Assembly (NCBI GenBank): GCA_029207755.1
Contig: JARCOQ010000005.1
Location: 49,379,563-49,443,562 of the forward strand
DNA: 64,000 nucleotides
Direction: 5' to 3'
Origin: Chamaea fasciata
Lineage: Eukaryota > Chordata > Aves > Passeriformes > Sylviidae
Made by a program: the position numbers and the translations under genes. Under the pieces are notes generated by a model. It was not told where the DNA came from. It saw only the letters and a list, made by a program, of their open reading frames with translations, and did not search any database. Below are positions 48,101-60,100 of the stretch, piece by piece. Numbering within the stretch: the first letter of the stretch is position 1; each line of letters starts with the position of its first letter.

Positions 48101-51100
48101 TCAGAAACTAAACTCTCTCTCATCTTCTCCCACTGCCCACGCCTCACATGGAACTGAAAGCAAGAAAACCAAGAGCTAAAAGAAAAAGGAAAAGACATCT
48201 CCTCCCAAGTTCACCTACATCAAGACATTCAGGAGTTAATGCAAACTACTGAATGGTCACAATCTCCAGTAATGCTGCTATAGGGGAAACAATCTCAAAA
48301 CAAGAGGACAGCTTTAACTCAGTGCCTGGCCAGGGACAGCTCATGACTTAACTAATCTCTTTTAAAGCCAATACAGATTAAGTTCTCCCATAGGCCTAGC
48401 AGTAAGGAGCCACTTTAGCTTCGCTCTTGCAATCTCCCCACCTCATTAGGTACTTTGTAATGACACTGCCTCGGGATACCAGTCTGGTCACACTGCTGCA
48501 TGTACTGTGGGATGGGCTGGAACAAAGGAACAGGCAGAGAATGCTCTTCCCTAGGCAGAACCATAGCACTGCTGTGGGGCAGTTGGGTTCAGTGGGACTA
48601 ATATGAGCACATGTACAGGAGGCGGGTTCTCAGTCAAGCCTGTGCCAGCAGAGCAGCTCCGAGTGCTCGACTGTGCACAGCAGCTCACTGAGCCTTTGAA
48701 ACTCTTCTGCTCCACCACTTTGGAAGCTGCCTGCTCTCCACAACATGGCAGCTCATTGCCCTTCACTGTACTGAGCCATCCAGTCCACAGCCTACGGATG
48801 GAACAGGAGACTCTACAGCCAGCAGGCTGTAGAGAATTTCCCTCCCAGTATCTCTCCCTCCCACGGAATTTCCCTCCCAGTATCCCCTGGCACAGCCCCT
48901 TCCCAGTGACCAACCGCCACAGATCACCTTTGCACAGATAATAGGATCCTACAAAGTTGGTTTTGGTTGGGCGAGGACGGATCCTCTTCCAGGTCTTGTC
49001 TTCTGAGTTCTTCAGCCTGCCCAGCAGGATGTCCCGCTTGCACTTGTGCTCCAAGCCTTCCCGATAGGTGTAATCGCCAGCCTTGGGCCCTGCCAGAGAG
49101 AATAACCCCATTAGCCTGGGGAAAGCCAATTCCTAGTCTGTGCCAGTGCTCTGGTGGCAGAGCAAATGCATCACCTGTTTTGGGGTAGCAGATATGACAG
49201 GCTTGTTTGAAAACGTGAGTAGACGCCAGGGGGTTCTTCACCAGCAGAGCTGTGTTGGGCATTACTGGTTCTGGCTGGGACAGCAGGTGCTCGGTGGCCT
49301 TGGGCACAGCTGGGTGACTCACTCCACCAAGGCTGACCTGAGTGAAAACATAAACAGCCTCTCTCTTCAGCTCTGCAACCACATGGGCAAGAAACCTCTC
49401 TAACCCCCTGCCCCGCTCTAGTCTCTCAAAACCTATCTTGTTTCTTCTCTCATCAAAATGCTCACATCTGAAATGACATTTCCAGAAGAGATGCATGCAA
49501 CTTCTTCAAAGAGAATGAACACTGTGGTGTGTTCACTTCAAAGACTTGCCTCTTTCCTACTGGTATGAGACCTCAGTTCTCTATCACAAGCCACAGAACA
49601 AAATGCCCTCCTCACTCCTTCCCATTCCTTCCAACACAATCTACTCTGCAACTGAAGACTTTTAAATCAACCTTATCCCAACCTAAGAAAAAACCCAACC
49701 TGCTTATCAGTCAATCTTCAGGGATATTCACATTGATGTTAACAGGGCCATCAGGTGATAGGAACTAAAGAACAACTTTTGTTCCAAGCTTACTAATCCT
49801 TCCCTTTTTCTCCAAGACTGGAGACACAGGACAGAGGCAGACCATCTGGAGAAGCCTCCTGACATGGGCAGAGAGCAGCAAAGAACTTCAGTAGCCTGAA
49901 GTCAAAGTTGCCTTACTCTGTCCCATCTTGGAGCATTATGTGGCTGCCAGATACAGTGGGACCCCGGCCTCCACGATCCCCTGCTGACCCTACAACCTTG
50001 GTTACAACCCTATACACCATGTTTACCTCGGCAATATGGAGTTACAGATAAAAACAAAGATGGAACAAATGTCTTCCTACTGTGGGAATCTTTACCTGCC
50101 CTGCCACAACATGGGAGGCAACACTCACCAGGGCAGGGTAAGAAAAAGGGCCCAAATTACCTACATCACCCAAGTGATGACTACCACCACCACTACTACC
50201 TTGGCTCCAGAGCACCCTGGGATGTCAGTACAGGGCATAGCTCACTCACCACTGGGGCTGGTTTTTGGCTGCCAGGTGGGTGTCGCAGTTCCTGAGAGTT
50301 AGTTTCTTCTGGGCAAAAGAAGGGGAAAAGAGCCCCACAAAACAAAAACAATCATTTCACTCTCAGAGGCAGTTCTATTCACAAAAGGACAAACAACAGC
50401 TTATTAATTTTCTTTATTTATTTCATAATGTTTTAATACTTTCTTCCCAAAGCATCTGCCTAGACTTGGAAAAACTCCAGGAAAGGCCTTCTTGTCCCAG
50501 ATATCCTACTGAACCCAACACTATGCCACTGAGAACTGGCATTGCTAAAGTGGCAACCCAAAGCTGAGGTGAATGTGAGTGTGTAAATGCTGACTCGCCA
50601 ATCTCTGCTGTTCTCAAAATACTTTTGCTGCCAATATACTGCAATATTGGGAACAAGTTAACCAAGAAGAAGCCACTTCCTTCCTGAACAGGAGGGGACT
50701 TAGTCTTTGCCCATCACTCTCCACAGCTTTTGTCTTAGTGACATGAGAGTTCAGTGCCCCATTCAAGAGGATACTCATTGCCCTGAATCCAGAGATGGGA
50801 AAGACCTACCTTGGCCTCTACCATTCTGCCCAGCACAACAAGGTCCTGTATCATCTAAAACAGTAATCATTCTGCTTACTTTGTGAAAAATGTCAAAGAG
50901 TCATTGAGGAGGAAGGTGGAGGAATCATGCTATAGTCCAGCAAATTGTGCCAAGGGAGGTGTTCTGGACACCAAGCCAAGTTTAAATCTCATCAGTCATC
51001 ATTATACAGCTTGGTGTTAATTTCTCCCCTTTAGATTTCACTCCATGCAGGTACTGGTTATCTGGGATTACCTACAGCTTTTCTCATTACTTTTGAGCTA

Positions 51101-54100
51101 AACATCATCAGTTACTCTGTCCAAGACAATTTCCTGCTCTCTTCTACATTTGAATTCCTGTTCTGCCACACTGGCAGAGAAAGCTAGAAGACAGATGTCC
51201 CCAGCATTGAAGGAAATAATTTCGGCACACATTCACATCTAAGGCAATACAAAACATCACCCCACACCTACCAATGGCAAAGGAATCCAAGGTATCCAGC
51301 GACCCCCTGCTTGTCCCAAAGGAGTCCAGGGCATCAAGCCGCGTATCTGTGTATGGAAGCAGATCCAAGGAATCCAGCGAATCTAAAGTGGAGCTGCCAC
51401 TTCCTCCTGGTGGGACCTCAAAGGCATCCAGGACAGAGGAGGAGGAAAGCTGCTTGGTGGGATCCATCACCAGGCCAAAGGAAGCAGGTGGCAGAGGGGT
51501 GGAGACAGGGATGCTGGCTGTCACAACTGGAGGCAGCAGCGGAGTTCCCCCCGGAAACACAGGAATCAACTGGGGCATCTCTGTTGGCAGGTTGGTAGGA
51601 ATGGTGCCCTGGACCAGAGACTTCAGGGGAGCAGGAGGGAGGATAAATAGCAAATTAGTATTGAGGAACAAAAACTGAAAAGAGATGTCCTGGTTTTGGT
51701 CAGCACAGAGTTAATTTTCTTCTTAGTAGCTGTACAGCGCTGTGTTTTGGATTTAGCATGAGAATAATGTTGATAACACACTGATCTTTCGGTTATTGCT
51801 AAGTTGTGCTTACTCTAAGTCAAGGACTTTTCATTTCCCATGCTCTGCCAGCGAGCAGGTGTACAAGAAGATGCGAGAAACAGGACAGCTGATCTGAACA
51901 AGCCAAGGGGATATTCCATACCACAGAACATCATGCCCAGTATATAAACTGGGGGAAGTTGGTCAGGGTCACTGACTGCTGCTCAAGGAAGGCTGGGCAG
52001 TGGTCAGCAAGTGGTGAGCAACTGTACTGTGCATCACTTATTTCTCTTGTGTTTTATTCCTTCCTCTCTCTTCTATTATTATTATTGTTGTTAATATTGT
52101 ATTTTTTTTTGTTTCAATTATTAAACTGTTCTTATCTTAAGCCACAAGTTTGGGTTTTTTTCAATTATCCTCCTCACTGGGGAAGGGGGAGGAAGAAAGT
52201 GAGTGAGCAGCTGTCTGGTACTTAGTTGCTGACTGGGGTCAAACCATGACAACAAAGAGCAACAGGCTCCCAGTGAAGGGCGTGTTGTACTAGCTGGAGC
52301 AAAAGGATACCTGGCAGCTCAATCCACCTGCAGACTTCCCCCAGACCTTCCAATTTTTCTGTACTGCAAACAGTCTGGACCAGGATCCCTGAGGAGGTGT
52401 TGGGATACCTGAATTCATCAGTCTGCAAGGCGGTGCCCTGCACTGGACACTTAAACCAGCTCAGGTCGAGAAACAAGGCATCCGAGTATACACAGTGCAA
52501 AAGTCAGGGTAATGATCACAACCCATGCCACCACTCATCAGGGCTTTTCCAACATGAAAATCACTATACTGCTTCCAGACCCAAGGCGGCTCATATTAGC
52601 AACACCGGAAACTAAAATCCAACATAAATATGAATGCAGATTGTCTATGCAGCTCCCAGACCTGTTCAACGAGCTTAGGCTGAGTGCAACCTGCACAATA
52701 CAAGGAGATTAGAGCATGCCCACTGTATAAAATAAATCCATCATTCCTGCTTCACCACACTCATTTCTACTCGCAGACTGGCTTCAGCTTCATGGACATG
52801 GGATGCCAGGTGGAAGGAGATGCCAGAAGAGGGCTACCTTGGGTATACTTTGAGAGGCAGCTCCCTGAAGCTGCACACAGCAAAGCAGGCTTGGAGGAGG
52901 ACTCTACATACTCACAGTAACAGAAATAAAGGAAAGAATGAATGAGTTTTGCCAGAAGAAAGAGACAGGAGAAAAGAATTACAGAAAGAGAATGACAGGC
53001 AGCATGTACATCCTCATGCCCCAAGAACCGCCAAGGACCTATTTGGAACAAAGAAGCAGCACACCCCACGCAGTGCCCACTCTTACTAGAGGGTATGGTG
53101 ACCCTTCAGCAAGGGAATCCAGGAGGGAGTCTAGTTCTTCCCCAATGATGTCCCCATCTGTGAAGTCCTCCACGTTCTCAGGAACTGGCAAGGGTACACA
53201 GTCTGGGGATGGGAGCAAGCTGGCAGCAGGAAGCGAGGTGGGCAAGCCCTTTGCATCTGAGTCAGAGGGCAAAGGGGCCAGCCCCTCATTCACAGGGATG
53301 GCCACAGGAGCTGGGAGGCACTGCAGGTCCATAGAGCAGTCTGTGATGAGAGAGAAACGAGCGAGTCACTGGGAGTGCCTCTTGCAGGAGGCAAATAGAG
53401 CAGAGCATGGCAAAACCAATATTGTATAAATCCATCAAATCACAAAAACCAGGTATGCCAATTTTCTGAGAGGAGAGGCCATAGTCTGAAGAGTACTTAC
53501 CCTTTCATTTTTGTTCCCACTCTCCAATGGCTCACCAATAGCTGAAACACATTCTAAGGGCCAGTGCCCAGTGTGACTGTCAGGATTTGGCAAGCACATA
53601 CAGCAACCAGGAACAACACAAAATCTGTGGCTGAGCAGTTACCGTGAATTCATTATGGACAGGACCAAAAGCCAGGGGCACATAATACAATTTCTATATA
53701 ACCCATCACCTGGTGTTTTCTTTAATGTTCCTCACTAATGCATTTGGCAGAGATAACTGCCTTCTCTACTCCTTGGAGCTTTGATACCCCAGCTGAAAGC
53801 TTGCTTACTTGCATACCCTCTCTAAAACCCCAGGCATCCTAAATGGAAGATAAAAACCAGAAGGCCCTGTTGGGAGGAGAGTCAGAGATTGAGCGGTCAG
53901 ATCAGGTTGTGCTAACAATGTGTGCCAAAAATCCCCATCAGACTCACTCAGCTGTCTTTACCCAAGTAATTTCCCTGCTTTTGAGTCTTTCCTGATGTCC
54001 AAAAGTGGGAGGTTGCTACCCATTTTCCCCCTCAATATCTGATCAGCAAACATGCCCTCGGGAACTCACGTGAGGTGGGGTCAAGGCAGGAAAGAGGCAG

Positions 54101-57100
54101 TGGTTTTCCCTAAGGTTTCTTCCCCTCTCGAGTACATTACTGATGTAGTAAGATGTTCCCATCATGCAATATAAACCACTGTTAAATGAAGTTAAGGTTA
54201 CAAGCACATGTTCTTCACAGAAGAGCATTTTATTCTCAAAAAAATTAAAAGTTAAAAAAAAAGTTCAAATGTTAGAAATTTGGAAAATGCAGCATTATGT
54301 TTGCAGTTCTCATACCAAGCACCCAAACTACCTTAATTCTGCCCCTGTGCAGATATTCTGGAATAAAAGAAAAGAAATGAGACAAAGATGCTACCTTCTC
54401 CAGCCACATCCCATTGGCTGCACTGTAACTGCAACACAGTTGCAAGACTAAGGCTATAAAAGCAAGGCAAAGTTCGGAAGGAGAGACAATAGCTTTTATT
54501 TGAAACACTGATAAAATTGGGAAAGAAACTAGCCAAGCTTCAGAGACACGTAACTTGATCCAGCAAGAAATGCTGCATCCTGTCTGTACCAGGTCTGTTC
54601 ACCCAGCCCCCACAAGAACTTGGCCATCCCTCTGCATCAGGGACCAGATGAGTGAGCCCTGTCACTGGCTGCAAACAGCTCATTTGCTGGCCCAGGAATG
54701 TGCTGGTACCTTCTCAGAGAGCTCAGAAAATTAGCAATTCCAGCAAACCCCCAAGTTTTGAACAAAACAACAGCAGAGATGACAAACATAGCCATGTCCC
54801 CTTATCTCTAACCTCAGCAGGAGCACAGCACCAACCCCTGCAACCTTTCCTCCAGTATTCGTTGTGAATGGTCCACGTGGATGGACCACAGCAAAGGTCA
54901 CTGTGCAAGGCACTGGAGGCTAAGCCATGACAAAAGACAGGGAAGCAGGGAAAGTGCAAGGAACAGACACAGTTCCCTCTCCACATCCTCAAGCATGCCA
55001 TCGAAGGCAAACACGTGTTGTACCTTATGGGATTCAACACAGGATTTCGGTGCTGCAGCCAAATTTCCCGCAGGCAGCAACTCAAAGGAAGGCTGTGCAT
55101 ATCCTTAGTTTTGCAGCTGCCCCACCAATCAGGCTCATCGCCAACCCCAAGCCTCCTTTGCAATGACTTATCTCATCTCCCTTTGGTGCAGAACCCTCAG
55201 CTGCCAGGGAGCCAGCTATCCAGCGTTTCTCATGGCTGGAAGCTTGGCCAGATTCCCTGAAGTACAAAGGGATGGCTTGTGCCTTCCCATTTTTCAGATG
55301 TTTAAATCTGGAGTACTGTCAAGATCCCTACAGAGGCCAACAAGAAGTTCAGAACATGCTGGAAGGCATGGGGACACGTGCAGTGGGAAGCAAAAGGGTG
55401 CACAGTGACAGGGCTCCAAAGGACGCAGCAGTTCAGACCTTCTCTGAGGAATGAATGAGGCCCTGCATTTTCCATTCAGACTGGGAAGCAACAAAAAGAA
55501 GCCCTCACACACCTTCTAAGAGGCCCCCACACACCCTAAGAGGCCCCAAACCTGGAAATGTTGAATGCATGACCAAAAGGCAGACAATAACTTGAGATTC
55601 CCACAGCTCAGTGCATGTGAAGGGCAAGGAAAAGATCAGGGACCAATAGATTCCACTACTTGCAAGTGGAAGAGGGAAGATGTCCACTCCCCTCTCCCTG
55701 ACCACCCAAACCCTGTCATTCCTTCAGCCACTTCCTCCCACTCTGTCCAATCTTTTCTCCCATCTCTCCTTTCCCATTCCTACTTTCCTCAGGACACCGG
55801 ATCTGCTGACCTCACTCACCAGCTGTGATACCCACATCTCATGTACTCTCCATACAGAGTGCTCATGCATCCTCTGCATTCCCCTAATGTTTGTTCCATC
55901 TTAAAAGAATAAAACAGCTTTCTTTGATGAGTAGATCACAGGCACACCCACACCTGCTGATTTCTGCCCCTGCCATCACACTCAGCCCCATGTATTACTA
56001 TAAGGCCAACGAGGGGCTTGTCCACACACCCCCATGAACCAAGTCTCCCATACCAAGCCCCCCTAGCTGGTATCTTCTCTGGCCATACACCTGCCTGTTC
56101 CCAAGGGGCAAGTACAGAGCTTTTAAAAGCACTGTTTCTAGGTCCACTCTCCAAAACAGCAGTGGTTCCCTGGTGCATTAGCTGGCCAATGGCCATACTG
56201 AGCCAGATCTGAACCATGATCTCTCTGCAGGGCTGGGCTGAATTAATCAGATGACTTCAACCAAAACACAGAGGAACAGGCTTCAAGAGTCTGCATCTTA
56301 AAACAGAACAAAACAACAACAACAAAAACCCTTGCTAAAAAAACCTTTGAATCTGAAACTCTCAGGGTACCCAGCACCCACAGCCGTCCTGGTGGCACAC
56401 CACTCTCAGGGCAATTGGATAACACATAGTTCTAATGGTTTTGCAAAGATTTCCTTGCAAGATTTCCTAGCAAACTTTTGCAAAGATTTCCTAGCAGTGA
56501 CGGCTCTGTCTGCCTGCTCTGCAGCAAAGGTGGCATGCTGCTCTTACACCAAATCCAGATTAGATAAAGAGCTTACTGGATGTGGTCATTTGTTAGTCTG
56601 TAGCAGGAGTCCAGTTAATTTTAGCACAGCAAGATAATGTGAAAAACTCTCCTTAATTCACAGAACTGGGTCGCATGATCTCATGTAGCAAGCAGATACC
56701 AAATTGGCATTCAACAGAGAACTAACATGCTTTCCAAAGCACTCTAATCATGAAATTAGTTTCTTTCTATAAAAAGAGCAATTGCTACTTGTGGCGGTAT
56801 GTCCTCACACTTACCTTCACATGCACAGAGCTACCTTACAAAGGTACAAAGACTGATGAACTCAGAGGCAGAAGTTCAGTGCTCCAGCACACAAGGTAGC
56901 AAGCCTTTTCACAGGGGCAGAGTTAAGGTCACCTGTTTCTCAGCATGAGAAAAGCAACCCTGTTAATCTTCCTTCTTCTCCTGGGTGCCTAACCCTGAAC
57001 TTGGCTCTCCTTGGGTCCCTCCCAACTCCTTTGTTTTCAATTCCTCCACCTCAATGTCTTGGAGGACCGTACGCACTCAGAGGCACAAACAACCTTAACT

Positions 57101-60100
57101 TCACTTTATCTGGACTGTTTTGCTTTGGAGCAGAGTTTCAGAAGCTTTGCCAAGGAGCAGCTTTAAGAAAGCACAATTGGAGAGAGCTGTGTACTTCAGC
57201 AGACCCTTTTAACTCCCAGATGGGTCCCTCACTGGGCCTGGACAAAAAGCTGTTTTTGCAAAAAAAACCACCCCTGCTTTGCACCACTTTCTCCTTCTCC
57301 TAGTTACCAAAGTTGGGAGTGTGCAGAAGAAACACAAATGCAGGTGATGAACCTCTCAAGCTTGCCAGTCTGGTCACATACCATATTGAAGCCACAAAAA
57401 TCTGAGGAGAGAGATATCTTTACCTGTTTCAATGTCATCTATTGAGCCCAATCCATTAGAAGTAGTCTGCAAAGAGGATGTAGGAAAAGGGACAGGAAAA
57501 ATATTGTGAGAAATCAGTCTTTAAAAAGACAACCACACTTCACACGTGGGACTCTTTACTACTCCTAAATTTATATGACTCTTCCTTTATGACCTCTTTC
57601 TGTGTTGGAACAGTAAAACCAATGAACTTTAGGAGGCCATTGATCCAAGGAGCCTACTCACGTTTACCTTCAGCAGCCGACAAAGGAAAACTGTGTCGGC
57701 ACAATATCCAACCATGTGAGCAACTCCATACATGGAATAGGGTATTTCATGTGTGGATAAGAACACTGTGTCCCAAGTCCCAGGATACACCAATCAGCCC
57801 ACTGCATGGGAGATCTGATTAGCCTGATCTTACACAACGTTCCTTTTCTTAGTTCACATATTTTGCAATCTAACAACCACAAACTTCTACAGAAAATTAA
57901 AAACAGGAAAATGTTTCCACCAAGACAACTGCTGACTTGGAGCTGAAGGCAAGAAATAAATTGAGTCCATATTTTACAGAAACATAAATAGAGGTAAGTA
58001 CGTGTGCCTTTAGCTTAAGCTTAAAAAGGCACGAGGGTTTTGCACTATTTTCAATTCTTATAAAAGGAAAAGATTTTCAAATTAAAAACTAGGCACAACT
58101 ATTAAAGAAAGCTGACTGACCTTCCTAGAAAGGTGTAAAGCCAAATCGCTAAACAGTGAGAGGCAAACTAGTTCTTTAGTATCCCATTTTGTTGTACAAA
58201 ATTACAATGTTTACAGTTTTATTGTTTATTTGCTGTAAGAAGCATTGTGAAGTACCAAACATCCTGTAAAAACAGGAAGTGCTTGTTTGTCGGGGCAGTT
58301 TTTTGCCCACTGGTAGACCAAGGAAACCAGCGATTTCTTATATTTTACCTTACTATTTGTACACTGCCCTGCCCAGCTGGATCTCCCAGGATTATACAAA
58401 CAATACATAAACTCTGTATATGTCTTGCTCAGTACACCACAGGATTTAATTTTATATGTTTCTTCAGCAGTTGCACTTTCTGACTTTTACTTAGCATTGT
58501 TGTTAGATATGCAAAACTTGAAAACAAAAAATTTTTTAAAATGCAAGAGAAAGCAACATTAAGAATAACCAAGAAAAGTAAACATCTTTGGTGATCTAAT
58601 TACCGACATAAAAAATTACGACAGTAGAAATATTTTCAAAGAAATTAATTTCTTGGCAATATCCCTTAAAAGCAGAACCCACTAATTAAAACAGTTAAAA
58701 CCTAAAAAACAGTTATAAAATTGCATGTAAATAAAACTTTAAAGCACTCTAGTAGCACAATCCATAAACAGTAACAACCACAGGATGCAAACTCTACCTG
58801 GTTGGATGAATTGATTGACGTGCCATTACTGAGTAGTGAAAATGTTTCCAATTCCTGCTGCAAGGAAGAGAGAGGTCTTAGAGCAGAATTCAGCCCAGGA
58901 ACGCTCATAAACTAGTTAAAGCTGGATTACAATATGGTTGCCTTCCAAGAACTACCCAAAAATAAAAGCCACCCCAAAAGGTTACCCCACTGAGATGACA
59001 CAGGAGTACACATTTGTCAACACTGAAAAGAGACATTTAATTGTTCTCTACACCTCAGAACATCTGACCCACAACCAGGAGGCAAAAAATTTCCTTGAGA
59101 AACAGATGGGTTTGCTTTTCATTAAGAAATTACTACTTTGGGAAGCCATCATCACACTGGAGTGAAAGCTGGAACTCAATAAGAGATCGCAAAGTGTTAA
59201 CAAAATACCAATCACAGAATTTCAAATAATAAGAAGCATTCAGGAGTGTTTAATTTTTATATTTCAAACATACAGGTGGTTTAAGCCCATCTCAGCTGAG
59301 TAACATGACAGCAGCAAAAAAGGTGGCAAGGCCAACACAGTGAACAGCTATGCAAAGTATCTCTACATAAACTTCCCTTTCTTTGAGACAGAATAATCTG
59401 GGAGTGTGGAAAGCTGCTACAAGAACAAGGAATTTTCTTAGGGCAGAGAAATCACACATGAGGTTTGTTTGGGAGAGGATTAACACGTTACAGCCAGATT
59501 TACCCTAAAAGCTCTCCACAAACCGGATGCCTACCTCATGCTACAAAGGTGCCCCTCTGCAGATGGAACACGCTGTTTGTTTAACACACCCCCATGCTTG
59601 GGGCCAATGATGCAAATGCCAGCCTCCACTACTAATTCATGTTCTCTGCTCCTGAGAACAAAATACCTGACCAAGGCAGCTTTATGGGAGAGCAGCTTTA
59701 TGGCTAGCAGTGGCCTAACGCCCTCTAGCTCCATCCCAGGGTACACATCTAAATACCTACAGCACATCCTTGTACAGCCAAGTTACGGATCCAGCCACTG
59801 GCATCAATGAGCTTCTGACCAGGTGTGTACCCGTTGTTCTCCCAAAGACAAGCCTTTCCCCCACCACAAAGAAGTGTATGCCTAGAAATGGGGCAGGAAT
59901 CCTTCATGATCTGCTGCACTACAAAACCAGCCATGCCTCCAATGCAGCAGAGGATGCCATCCTTCTCGCTGCATTACAGTGAGAGGGTTGTGACGCAAAA
60001 CCTGCTTTGAGATCATGTTCCTCTGCCGCAAAAAACAGTAAGCATCTACTGCATCAGAAATTTCTCCTGTAGCACTAGCTGGGAACTCAGAAAACATCCT

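Larger units (their letters stand above)
48052..51271 (-). other. ZC3H7B introns between 48.05 and 51.27 kb
   Basis: Introns 48052-48927, 49090-49174 (85 bp, the shortest), 49338-50249 and 50309-51271. A hairpin and a 31-bp tandem duplication lie at 48811-48883. Otherwise no element recognised. Confidence 0.88.

Noticed and set aside
48924..49496. Single 190-codon minus-strand frame through two ZC3H7B exons
   Set aside because: Only 49337-49175 is read in this frame; the part beyond the GTGATG donor is intron read-through and then an out-of-frame reading of the next exon.
51686..52251. Exact target-site duplication for the 566-bp LTR
   Set aside because: AAAGAG occurs near both ends but is one base off on the left and two off on the right, so I did not annotate it as a duplication.
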